5,837 bases of DNA, taken from assembly GCA_934339215.1 (NCBI GenBank), contig CAKRHU010000115.1, positions 1 through 5,837 on the forward strand, given 5' to 3'. The notes under the pieces are model-generated. The model did no database searches and was not told where the DNA came from. It saw nothing but the letters and a program-made list of their open reading frames with translations. A program made the translations under genes and the position numbers. This DNA is from an uncultured Lacticaseibacillus sp. GTDB lineage: Bacteria > Bacillota > Bacilli > Lactobacillales > Lactobacillaceae. Positions 1 through 5,498 of the stretch are shown here, one piece after another (position 1 is the stretch's first letter; the number at the start of each line of letters is the position of its first letter).

Positions 1-62
1 CAGATTAAATTGCAACAGACTTAAGACGGATTCCGCCACTCCTGTAAATAAATGGTTAAAGG

Positions 63-734
63 CTACGCATCAACTTTCGCCAGTTCACTGGCGGAAGTGA
101 GATTCACCCCGCGGACAAGCCATGCGCCGCCAGCCACATCCAAGCGCGTAACACTGGCATTTTTCAACAAGGTGGTCGGTAACTTTTCTGGTGCGATCAA
201 GTCGACCATGGCACTTAAAAACACACCATGCGCGACTACCAGCACTTTGGCATCATCAGGTTGAGCCGCAACGATTTGCGCAAAGCTAGTTTGCACCCGC
301 AGCCGCAATTCAGGCAACGACTCCGCTTGTTTGGTACGATCCATTTTTTCAAAGTTGCGGATCAACTGCGCAAAGCGTTCACCACGCGTCCAAGCATGGG
401 TCATCGTCTTCACCCCGTAACGCGCAAAAGACGCTGAAATTAGCTGATTGTTGGTGACGCCTTCCAAACCGCCAAAGTAGTACTCTCGCAGTCCAGCGCG
501 GCGATGTAATGAAAGCCCTGGATGTTCAGTTAAAATAATCTCAGCGGTATCCACAGCCCGGATTCGATCAGAACTATACGCCGCGTTAAACGGTACTCGA
601 GCCAATAAAGTTGCGGTGGCTTGTGCTTGCTGGCGACCTTTTGGCGTCAGCGGCATATCGGTGATTCCTTGTAATTGGCCGTTTTGATTCATTGGGGTTT
701 CGCCATGGCGAACCAAATAAAATTGTAAAGGCAT
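63..734 (-). CDS. Histidine phosphatase family protein (phosphoglycerate mutase-like), 223 aa
   Basis: This is a cytoplasmic phosphohydrolase of the histidine phosphatase (phosphoglycerate mutase-like) superfamily, which transfers phosphate through a phospho-histidine. The signature LVRHGET lies at residues 7-13, with R9 and the nucleophile H10. SSDRIRAVDTAE at 54-65 supplies the second arginine (R59 by family pattern). E84 lies in LREYYFGGLEG, and the second catalytic histidine is H169 in VVAHG. The length is usual for the family. Residues of about 95-135 form a helical, charged insert of the kind that sets substrate choice, so the substrate cannot be read from sequence; phosphoglycerate mutase proper is unlikely because that enzyme is longer and has a different conserved context. 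The ATG start is supported by GGAGGA (741-746 on the complement) seven bases upstream. No terminator follows the stop, so transcription may continue leftward out of the window. Family is certain; exact role is not. Confidence 0.95.
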   Translation of the reverse strand: MPLQFYLVRHGETPMNQNGQLQGITDMPLTPKGRQQAQATATLLARVPFNAAYSSDRIRAVDTAEIILTEHPGLSLHRRAGLREYYFGGLEGVTNNQLISASFARYGVKTMTHAWTRGERFAQLIRNFEKMDRTKQAESLPELRLRVQTSFAQIVAAQPDDAKVLVVAHGVFLSAMVDLIAPEKLPTTLLKNASVTRLDVAGGAWLVRGVNLTSASELAKVDA

Positions 735-740
735 TAGGCA

Positions 741-746
741 TCCTCC
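741..746 (-). promoter_or_regulatory. Ribosome binding site of the histidine phosphatase gene
   Basis: On the minus strand GGAGGA lies seven bases before the ATG at 734-732. It falls inside a 22-codon open frame whose TAA stop overlaps the phosphatase ATG as TAATG. Confidence 0.8.
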
Positions 747-781
747 AAAGACATTGAGAAACCGGTTTCATCAGCTTGTTT

Positions 782-810
782 TTGTTCTTGCTTCATTTTC
801 ATGCTATCAT
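782..810 (+). promoter_or_regulatory. Sigma-A-type promoter of the small two-gene operon
   Basis: TTGTTC (782-787) and TATCAT (805-810) are separated by exactly 17 bases, and a TG one base before the -10 (802-803) makes it an extended -10. Transcription should begin near 817, giving a leader of about 37 bases before the GTG at 854. A start here excludes the longer in-frame ATG at 776 as the real start codon. Confidence 0.65.
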
Positions 811-811
811 A
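806..811 (-). promoter_or_regulatory. Candidate -10 box for the histidine phosphatase gene
   Basis: The minus strand reads TATGAT here, one mismatch from TATAAT. No good -35 hexamer is seen 16-18 bases upstream (nearest GTCTGT at 829-834), so the call rests on the -10 alone. It would give a leader of roughly 65 bases. It overlaps the -10 of the divergent plus-strand promoter almost completely. Confidence 0.25.
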
Positions 812-841
812 AATGCGATAGTTGCCATACAGACTAAAGTC

Positions 842-847
842 GGAGGT
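842..847 (+). promoter_or_regulatory. Ribosome binding site that fixes the GTG start at 854
   Basis: GGAGGT lies six bases before GTG 854-856. The in-frame ATG at 776 has no comparable site and lies upstream of the predicted promoter, so this motif decides the start. Confidence 0.85.
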
Positions 848-853
848 CTCACC

Positions 854-1174
854 GTGAAAATTGCGCCCATGCTTTTAACTTATTTGCACACCCACCCAAG
901 CGTTTACCAACCAGTCGCTCGGGGTTTACAAAACGTGGTGGCCTTCAGCTTGCCAGATACGATTATCTTTCCTTATCAACATCAAATATTTCCAGATGAT
1001 CGCCTTGAAGCCACGCGTTTAGAGGATGATTTCATCCCCGACCATCCTGAATTGATCCGCTGGTTAGCGCAACAAATCGATCCTGATGAACCACCTGTCC
1101 CTCAAGAATTGTGGATCACCTTGAGCCACATCACTGAAGCAAAACAAAACTTCATCGAGGTCAGCTTTGAATAA
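854..1174 (+). CDS. Conserved-looking hypothetical protein, 106 aa, unrecognised family
   Basis: I do not recognise this protein. The frame is open from an ATG at 776, but the GTG at 854 is preferred because GGAGGT sits six bases before it and a good promoter lies between the two. The 106-residue product starts MKIAPMLLTYLHTHP. It has no signal peptide and no membrane segment. It is rich in proline and acidic residues (notably about 51-86, with FPDD, LEDD and DPDEPPVP) and has hydrophobic patches at 27-39 (LQNVVAFSLPDTI) and near the C terminus, suggesting a small soluble mixed alpha/beta fold. No catalytic motif is evident. Its last codons overlap the start of a small membrane protein gene, so the two are probably translated together. 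Codon use looks like that of its neighbours, with no sign of recent transfer. It is very likely a real gene; its function is unknown. Confidence 0.8.
   Translation: MKIAPMLLTYLHTHPSVYQPVARGLQNVVAFSLPDTIIFPYQHQIFPDDRLEATRLEDDFIPDHPELIRWLAQQIDPDEPPVPQELWITLSHITEAKQNFIEVSFE
1157..1161 (+). promoter_or_regulatory. Ribosome binding site for the TTG start at 1167
   Basis: GAGGT lies five bases before TTG 1167-1169, inside the last codons of the 106-residue protein gene. It supports the TTG over the in-frame ATG at 1188, whose upstream sequence is a weaker match. Confidence 0.6.
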
Positions 1175-1346
1175 AGCCACGCAGGCGATGTTGCAACGCA
1201 CGATTCAAGCCAGCATTTTAGCCTTTTTGTTTTGGATCGGACAAACGATAATGGGCTGGCCTTGGTTACTGTATCTCAGCATTGCCAGTTTGGTTTATGC
1301 CATCATCACCTTATTATATGCCTTATTTTTATGGCACCAACAATAA
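1167..1346 (+). CDS. Small two-helix membrane protein, 59 aa, unknown function
   Basis: A short frame starts with TTG at 1167, overlaps the end of the upstream gene by eight bases and stops with TAA at 1344-1346, just before a strong terminator. GAGGT five bases before the TTG is a fitting ribosome binding site. An ATG at 1188 would give 52 residues. The product begins with a short basic, polar stretch (NKATQAMLQR), followed by two hydrophobic segments at about residues 15-30 and 33-56. They are separated by a tight turn, GWPW at 30-33, and the protein ends in WHQQ. Basic residues at the N terminus suggest that both ends face the cytoplasm. The composition is rich in Leu, Ile, Ala and Trp, as in real membrane helices and not in random translation. 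No known family is recognised; small toxins, transporter accessory subunits and orphan membrane proteins all look like this. The gene appears to form an operon with the 106-residue protein. Confidence 0.7.
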   Translation: MNKATQAMLQRTIQASILAFLFWIGQTIMGWPWLLYLSIASLVYAIITLLYALFLWHQQ

Positions 1347-1349
1347 AAA

Positions 1350-1388
1350 GCCCTTCACTTGATCTTTCCATCAAGTGAAGGGCGCTTT
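1350..1388. terminator. Bidirectional intrinsic terminator between convergent genes
   Basis: GCCCTTCACTTGAT (1350-1363) and its exact reverse complement (1370-1383) form a perfect 14-bp stem with a six-base loop. A run of five T follows on the plus strand (1386-1390), and a run of A precedes it on the left (1345-1349), which reads as T on the minus strand. It can therefore stop both the plus-strand small operon and the minus-strand antiporter gene. The stop codon of the antiporter (1389-1391) lies in the plus-strand T run. Confidence 0.93.
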
Positions 1389-3470
1389 TTATACCTCTTC
1401 GGCACTGATTGCCGCGGCAGTTTCTGTATTATTCACGGCTTGACTCAAATGTTGCGCCAAATGCGCATCGATATACCCTTGCGTTAACAGTTCATGAATC
1501 GCCGCGCGTTCAGCAGCCAATGCAATCGCCCGCAATTGTTGTAATTGGCCTTCATACTGCGTGGATTTGTGCGTCGCAATGGCTTTGACACTGGCGATGC
1601 GATTACGATACTGCACGATCAAGGCATAAATGACTTGACGATTGTACTGGTGATGCCGCTGATCAGGGCGTTTCAAGTAAGCCGATAAATATTTTAACCC
1701 GCCTTTGGCCAAATCTTTTTCTAAAGCGAGTCTGGCCTGGTCTTTGGCACTATTGCGCGGTCGCAATCCGAGCCAGCGTTTGGAATTTTGCATCACGTTT
1801 AAGCGCCATTTAGCCAAATGCATGCGCAACGTTTTGTGCCCGCTGTGTGCCAGCATCGCGTCGATATCGCCACGGCGACTCACCAAATATTTTTTGGCTT
1901 TGGCATAGTGTTTAGGATCAAGCGTGTTTTTTTGTTCAGCCAAGGTTTGGAGTTCACCATCTAAGCCGATCCCCCGCAAGATCAACTCATCTTTGACAAT
2001 CGGGGGAATGTCATTTTCTGACGCATCAGCTTGCAAATCGACCCGCCGGATCAAATTTTGGTATTCTGTGATCAAATCTAAGGCCGGCTTTTGATTGCCT
2101 TCGCGCCGTTCTGATTCGATGCGCCGCACAGCCATTTGATATAAGAAACGTTGGGCTTGGGCTAAGGTCAAAGCCCTTGGCGCGTCTGCGGAGACGTCAT
2201 CTTCATCAGTCGAAACCGTTGAGCCCCGCAACGTCAACGGCGTGCGACTGGCAGTTAATAACGGCAAGCCGATCACCGCCACAATTAAGCTCAAGATGAC
2301 AAATCCGGCGGCAATAAACAACATTAAATGTCGCTCTGGAAACGCATCGCCATTAGCCAAAACCATTGGCACCGCCAACACCCCGACTAAGGTAATGGCG
2401 CCACGCACGCCAGATACCCCAGATAACAAGGCGGTTTTAAAGCCGACATGATCTTGATGCCCGAGGCGTTGGTATCCCCATACCCAAGCAACGCGCAAGC
2501 CTAGCACCACCAGATAAATCAATACCACGTCGAGCAACGCTTGGAAAGTATTCACATCGCGTGCGGCAATGGTGGTATGCATCGCTACTGGCAATTCGAT
2601 CCCAAGAATCAAAAAAATGATCCCATTGAGCAAGTACACAACGATATCCCAAGTCCGCTCAGACACGATGCGTAACTCTGGCAATGCTTGAACATAACGA
2701 TTGCCACGCGCATTGTTCAACAAACCGGCAACAACTACCGCAATGACGCCAGAGGCATGCAAGCCTTCATCTACCGCTAAATAAATCACCAAAGGCGTCG
2801 TCAAGTTTAAGACGGTGTGCAAAATCACATCATTGATCCCTTGATGCAACAGCCATACTCGCAAAGCATTCAATGCCATCATCATCAACAATCCGGCCAC
2901 CGCGCCGACGATCGCCACGAAAAAGAAATCGCCAATGGCTTTGGTGGCAATAAAACTCCCGGTCACCGTCGCTGCAATTCCATATTTAAAACCGATCAAG
3001 CCACTGGCATCATTGATCAAACTTTCACCGCTGACCAAATGTAAAATGCTTTTTGGTAAATGCACGCGCTGGGCAATAGATTGGACTGCGATTGGATCAG
3101 TCGGACTTAAAATCGCTGCCAATGCAAGACTTGCTGGCAAAGGGATTGCTGGAATCAACCAATGAATGAAAAAGCCGCCGATGAAGGTAGTGGCAAATAC
3201 AAGAAAAATGGCATTGCCGATAATCGGCCCGCGTAAGGCCCATAATTCACGTTTGGGAAAATGACGCCCATCGTTAAATAATAAAGGGGCTGTGAATACC
3301 AACATGAACCAATCTGTATCCATCGCCACTTCGACATGAAAGACCAAAGCCACCACCAAACCTAAAGCGATTTGGATCAACGAGACTGGCACTGCGACCA
3401 GATAATGACTGATCACATTTGAGGCGATCACCAACATCAACAACAAGATGATAGCTTCGATTAAATGCAT
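1389..3470 (-). CDS. CPA1-family Na+/H+ (cation/proton) antiporter, 693 aa
   Basis: This is a polytopic membrane protein that exchanges cytoplasmic Na+ (or another monovalent cation) for external protons, serving pH and salt homeostasis. Residues 1-405 carry about 12-13 hydrophobic segments. Family marks are LFNDG at 64-68, LSPTDP at 121-126 (D125), GESLINDASGL at 148-158 with the paired N153-D154 of electroneutral CPA1 exchangers, and SGVRGAITL at 353-361 with R356. Residues 410-693 form a long hydrophilic tail, acidic at 419-429 and then helical and strongly basic (about 440-660, with KAKKYLVSRRGD near 524-535). This is longer than in short NhaP proteins but fits the long NhaK/YjcE-like group. 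The ATG start has GGAAGGAG at 3477-3484 and a promoter just upstream. It is probably transcribed alone, since murB upstream has its own terminator. Ion specificity cannot be read from sequence. Confidence 0.93.
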   Translation of the reverse strand: MHLIEAIILLLMLVIASNVISHYLVAVPVSLIQIALGLVVALVFHVEVAMDTDWFMLVFTAPLLFNDGRHFPKRELWALRGPIIGNAIFLVFATTFIGGFFIHWLIPAIPLPASLALAAILSPTDPIAVQSIAQRVHLPKSILHLVSGESLINDASGLIGFKYGIAATVTGSFIATKAIGDFFFVAIVGAVAGLLMMMALNALRVWLLHQGINDVILHTVLNLTTPLVIYLAVDEGLHASGVIAVVVAGLLNNARGNRYVQALPELRIVSERTWDIVVYLLNGIIFLILGIELPVAMHTTIAARDVNTFQALLDVVLIYLVVLGLRVAWVWGYQRLGHQDHVGFKTALLSGVSGVRGAITLVGVLAVPMVLANGDAFPERHLMLFIAAGFVILSLIVAVIGLPLLTASRTPLTLRGSTVSTDEDDVSADAPRALTLAQAQRFLYQMAVRRIESERREGNQKPALDLITEYQNLIRRVDLQADASENDIPPIVKDELILRGIGLDGELQTLAEQKNTLDPKHYAKAKKYLVSRRGDIDAMLAHSGHKTLRMHLAKWRLNVMQNSKRWLGLRPRNSAKDQARLALEKDLAKGGLKYLSAYLKRPDQRHHQYNRQVIYALIVQYRNRIASVKAIATHKSTQYEGQLQQLRAIALAAERAAIHELLTQGYIDAHLAQHLSQAVNNTETAAAISAEEV

Positions 3471-3502
3471 AGCAGGCTCCTTCCTTGACGTTTTTTGTTT
3501 TC

Positions 3503-3530
3503 AGTATACCATTGCCTGGTGGCCGTCCAA
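3503..3530 (-). promoter_or_regulatory. Sigma-A-type promoter of the antiporter gene
   Basis: On the minus strand TTGGAC (3530-3525) and TATACT (3508-3503) are 16 bases apart, and a TG one base before the -10 makes it an extended -10. The predicted transcript starts near 3496, leaving a leader of about 26 bases that contains the GGAAGGAG ribosome binding site (3484-3477). Confidence 0.65.
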
Positions 3531-3540
3531 ATTTTAGAGC

Positions 3541-3700
3541 CACAAAATCCACGAAACGCAGATGAATTCCGTGGATCTTCGCAGTTCAACAACCTTAAAT
3601 TAAGGTTCGCTGTGCACCCACTGATGCCGGACAGCGTGCGATAAGTCAAACCGGGATTAAAGATGACTTAGGCTAAATATTGGTTTCAACCATCCGCATG
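3541..3700. other. Non-coding gap with several inverted repeats upstream of the antiporter promoter
   Basis: No convincing gene lies between the murB terminator and the antiporter promoter. The stretch holds consecutive inverted repeats: ATCCACG/CGTGGAT (3547-3553 with 3570-3576), the palindrome at 3591-3607, CGCTGT/ACAGCG (3608-3613 with 3631-3636), TAAGTCA/TGACTTA (3642-3648 with 3664-3670) and TGGTT/AACCA (3681-3692). Only the palindrome is clearly beyond chance; arms of 6-7 bp with loops of 15-17 are expected fairly often. The short open frames here have no ribosome binding site or recognisable protein. Confidence 0.4.
3591..3607. repeat. Perfect 17-bp palindrome, possible operator
   Basis: AACCTTAAATTAAGGTT is a perfect inverted repeat with 8-base arms around a central A. 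It lies about 60 bases upstream of the antiporter -35 box. The size and symmetry fit a dimeric regulator binding site, but there is no direct evidence of binding and no regulator gene in the window. Confidence 0.4.
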
Positions 3701-3703
3701 GAC

Positions 3704-3732
3704 AAAAACAGCCAGTCAAAAGTGACTGGCTG
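3704..3732 (-). terminator. Intrinsic terminator of murB
   Basis: On the minus strand, just after the murB stop, CAGCCAGTCA and TGACTGGCTG (3732-3723 and 3718-3709) form a perfect 10-bp stem with a four-base loop. Five T follow (3708-3704 on the complement). It separates murB from the antiporter gene downstream. Confidence 0.9.
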
Positions 3733-3736
3733 ACCT

Positions 3737-4630
3737 TTATTTCACATCTTCACCGATGATCCGCACTTCTGGTTCTAGTTGCACGTCAAATTTTTCAGCA
3801 ACAGTCTTTTGAACCAGGTGAATCATATTCATATAATCCGTCGCTGTTGCCCCACCAATATTGACGATGAAGCCAGCATGTTTGGTTGAAATCTGGGCGC
3901 CGCCGATGATATGACCTTGTAAGCCCGCTTTTTGAATCATCGGACCGACGAAATGCCCCACTGGGCGCTTGAACACTGAGCCACAAGATGGATATTCCAG
4001 TGGCTGTTTAGCCGCACGTTGCGCGTTTAAGTTATCCATTTGCTCGCGAATGGCGACCAAGTTGCCTGGCCGTAGACCAAATGTCGCCTTGACCACAATA
4101 TCGCCATTGGTTTGCACCAACGAGTGCCGATACGAGAAATGCATTTCCGCATTGGTGTAAGTTTTCAATTCACCTGTGCGCGTTAACACTGTGGCCGATT
4201 GTAAGCAATCTTTGACTTCACCGCCATATGCGCCGGCGTTCATAAAGACGGCGCCGCCGACAGAACCTGGGATCCCGGCTGCAAACTCCATCCCCGTCAA
4301 CCCGGCTTGATAAGCGGCTTCTGTCGTATCGATCAAGCGCGCCCCGGCGTCTGCGGTGACCAAATTGCCGTGCGCCTCAATTTTTTTCATCGCCGTTAAG
4401 ATCATGACCAACCCACGAATGCCACCATCTTTGACGATCAAGTTGGAGGCATTGCCAATAAAGGTCAAGGGTAAGTTATTATCTTTGGCGTAAGCTAATA
4501 ACTGTTGGATCTCAGCGATCGACTTGGGGAACGCCAGTAAATCAGCGGGACCGCCAGTTTTCGTAAACGTATAGTGGCTCAAAGGTTCATCATGTAACAA
4601 CTCGATTTGATCTAATGTGGATGCCGCCAC
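3737..4630 (-). CDS. murB: UDP-N-acetylenolpyruvoylglucosamine reductase MurB, 297 aa
   Basis: MurB is a cytoplasmic FAD enzyme that uses NADPH to reduce UDP-GlcNAc-enolpyruvate to UDP-MurNAc, the second committed step of peptidoglycan precursor synthesis. The FAD-binding domain spans about residues 20-185, with [12 protein letters not shown] at 59-70 and [20 protein letters not shown] at 118-137. The C-terminal MurB domain spans about 190-295. Expected active-site residues are R168 in SYRHS, the proton donor S218 in CGSVFKRP, and E288 in LEPEVRIIG. Length and motifs fit the shorter Gram-positive MurB type. The start is GTG at 4630-4628: an in-frame TGA lies two codons upstream, so no longer start exists. 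AAAGGA lies ten bases before it, a slightly long spacing. It is divergent from exoA across 98 bp and is followed by its own terminator. No damage is visible, as expected for an essential gene. Confidence 0.97.
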   Translation of the reverse strand: MAASTLDQIELLHDEPLSHYTFTKTGGPADLLAFPKSIAEIQQLLAYAKDNNLPLTFIGNASNLIVKDGGIRGLVMILTAMKKIEAHGNLVTADAGARLIDTTEAAYQAGLTGMEFAAGIPGSVGGAVFMNAGAYGGEVKDCLQSATVLTRTGELKTYTNAEMHFSYRHSLVQTNGDIVVKATFGLRPGNLVAIREQMDNLNAQRAAKQPLEYPSCGSVFKRPVGHFVGPMIQKAGLQGHIIGGAQISTKHAGFIVNIGGATATDYMNMIHLVQKTVAEKFDVQLEPEVRIIGEDVK

Positions 4631-4665
4631 AGCTCAACAGTCCTTTCGTTTTGGAAATCTCATTA

Positions 4666-4674
4666 AGTTTAACA
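4666..4674 (-). promoter_or_regulatory. Candidate extended -10 box for murB
   Basis: On the minus strand TG-T-TAAACT (4674-4666) resembles an extended -10 element, giving a leader of about 30 bases. The only -35-like hexamer is TTCCGA, 16 bases upstream, which is a poor match. Its position in the 98-bp gap is right, but the support is modest. Confidence 0.3.
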
Positions 4675-4677
4675 CAT

Positions 4678-4706
4678 TTGAGACCGATCGGAATCTTTAG
4701 TAGAAT
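4678..4706 (+). promoter_or_regulatory. Sigma-A-type promoter of exoA
   Basis: TTGAGA (4678-4683) and TAGAAT (4701-4706) are separated by 17 bases. Transcription should start near 4713, shortly before the GGAG (4717-4720) that serves the ATG at 4729. The spacer begins with the 8-bp palindrome CCGATCGG (4684-4691). The promoter and the murB candidate -10 lie next to each other on opposite strands. Confidence 0.6.
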
Positions 4707-4716
4707 GGAGGAGATT

Positions 4717-4720
4717 GGAG
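4717..4720 (+). promoter_or_regulatory. Ribosome binding site chosen for the exoA ATG at 4729
   Basis: GGAG lies eight bases before ATG 4729. A second, longer site GGAGGAG (4707-4713) lies six bases before an in-frame GTG at 4720, which would add three residues. The family start (MKxISWN) and the predicted transcript start near 4713 favour the ATG. Confidence 0.6.
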
Positions 4721-4728
4721 TGATAATT

Positions 4729-5490
4729 ATGAAAATGATTTCTTGGAATGTCAACGGCTTGCGGGCCGTGTTGAAACATGATTTTGAAACCAGCTTCAAA
4801 GCCTTAGACGCTGATTGGTTCTGCTTGCAAGAAACTAAAATGCAAGCCGGCCAAGCCACATTAGACTTGCCAGGCTATCATCAATACTTCAACTATGCCG
4901 AGCGCAAAGGCTACTCTGGCACCGCGATTTTAACCAAACATGAACCGCTCAATGTGACTTACGGCATTGGGGTGCCTGAGTTTGACACGGAAGGCCGCGT
5001 CATCACCTTAGAATATCCTAAGTTTTACTTAATTACGGTTTACACGCCAAATTCTGGCAGTGAACTCAAGCGCTTGGAATTTCGGCAAGGTTGGGATAAA
5101 GCATTCTTGGCTTACACCAAAGCCTTGGCTGCCAAAAAGCCCTTAGTTTATTGTGGCGATTTAAATGTCGCCCACAAGCCGATCGACTTGAAAAATCCTA
5201 CCTCCAATCACCATAATGCCGGCTTCACTGATGAAGAACGCAACGATTTCACCACGCAATTAGACAACGGGTTTGTCGACTCATTTCGCCATTTTTATCC
5301 CGATCAAGCAGACATCTACTCTTGGTGGAGTTACCGCTTCGGGGCCCGTTCTCGCAACGCTGGGTGGCGGATCGATTATTTTGTCGGCAGCGTTGATTTT
5401 GTGCCGTTTATGCAAGATGCTAAGATCCACAACGAGATCCTCGGGTCAGATCACTGTCCAGTTGAACTGGTTGTGGACGGTTTATTATAG
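4729..5490 (+). CDS. exoA: Exodeoxyribonuclease III / AP endonuclease (Xth/ExoA family), 253 aa
   Basis: This is a Mg2+-dependent nuclease of the endonuclease/exonuclease/phosphatase fold. It cuts DNA 5' to abasic sites and removes 3' blocking groups in base excision repair. All family motifs are present: WNVNG at 6-10 (N7), LQETK at 33-37 (metal ligand E35), VYTPN at 104-108 (Y105), GDLNVAH at 143-149 (D144, N146), WRIDYF at 213-218 (D216) and GSDHCP at 239-244 (D241, H242). The length of 253 residues is typical. The open frame runs back to 4615 and would overlap the murB start, but the extra 38 residues lie upstream of the promoter, and the family begins MKxISWN. The next gene, another nuclease, starts nine bases after the stop, and its ribosome binding site overlaps the stop codon, so the two are almost certainly co-transcribed. 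Confidence 0.96.
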   Translation: MKMISWNVNGLRAVLKHDFETSFKALDADWFCLQETKMQAGQATLDLPGYHQYFNYAERKGYSGTAILTKHEPLNVTYGIGVPEFDTEGRVITLEYPKFYLITVYTPNSGSELKRLEFRQGWDKAFLAYTKALAAKKPLVYCGDLNVAHKPIDLKNPTSNHHNAGFTDEERNDFTTQLDNGFVDSFRHFYPDQADIYSWWSYRFGARSRNAGWRIDYFVGSVDFVPFMQDAKIHNEILGSDHCPVELVVDGLL

Positions 5491-5498
5491 GAGTCAAA

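Noticed and set aside
1..39. Possible start of a further minus-strand gene (GTG at 39-37, open to the window edge)
   Set aside because: Only 13 codons are visible and AGGA lies directly against the GTG, too close to work as its ribosome binding site. The plus strand is also open here, so no gene can be called.
75..97. Hairpin with stem CGCCAG/CTGGCG near the end of the phosphatase gene, considered as a terminator
   Set aside because: It lies inside the coding region and no T run follows on either strand, so it does not fit an intrinsic terminator.
776..853. Longer start at ATG 776 for the 106-residue protein (26 more residues, hydrophobic)
   Set aside because: It lies upstream of the predicted promoter and has no ribosome binding site, whereas GTG 854 has GGAGGT at ideal spacing. 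The apparent hydrophobic signal sequence comes from promoter DNA.
3485..3510. Plus-strand TTGACG and TATACC as a promoter into the gap
   Set aside because: The spacer is only 14 bases and no plus-strand gene follows; the same bases read better as the minus-strand antiporter promoter.
3461..3649. 62-codon minus-strand frame across the murB-antiporter gap
   Set aside because: It covers the antiporter promoter and ribosome binding site, has no ribosome binding site of its own, and the product resembles no protein.
4615..4728. Longer exoA frame beginning at 4615
   Set aside because: The added residues overlap the murB start and the promoter region, and the ExoA family begins at MKxISWN.
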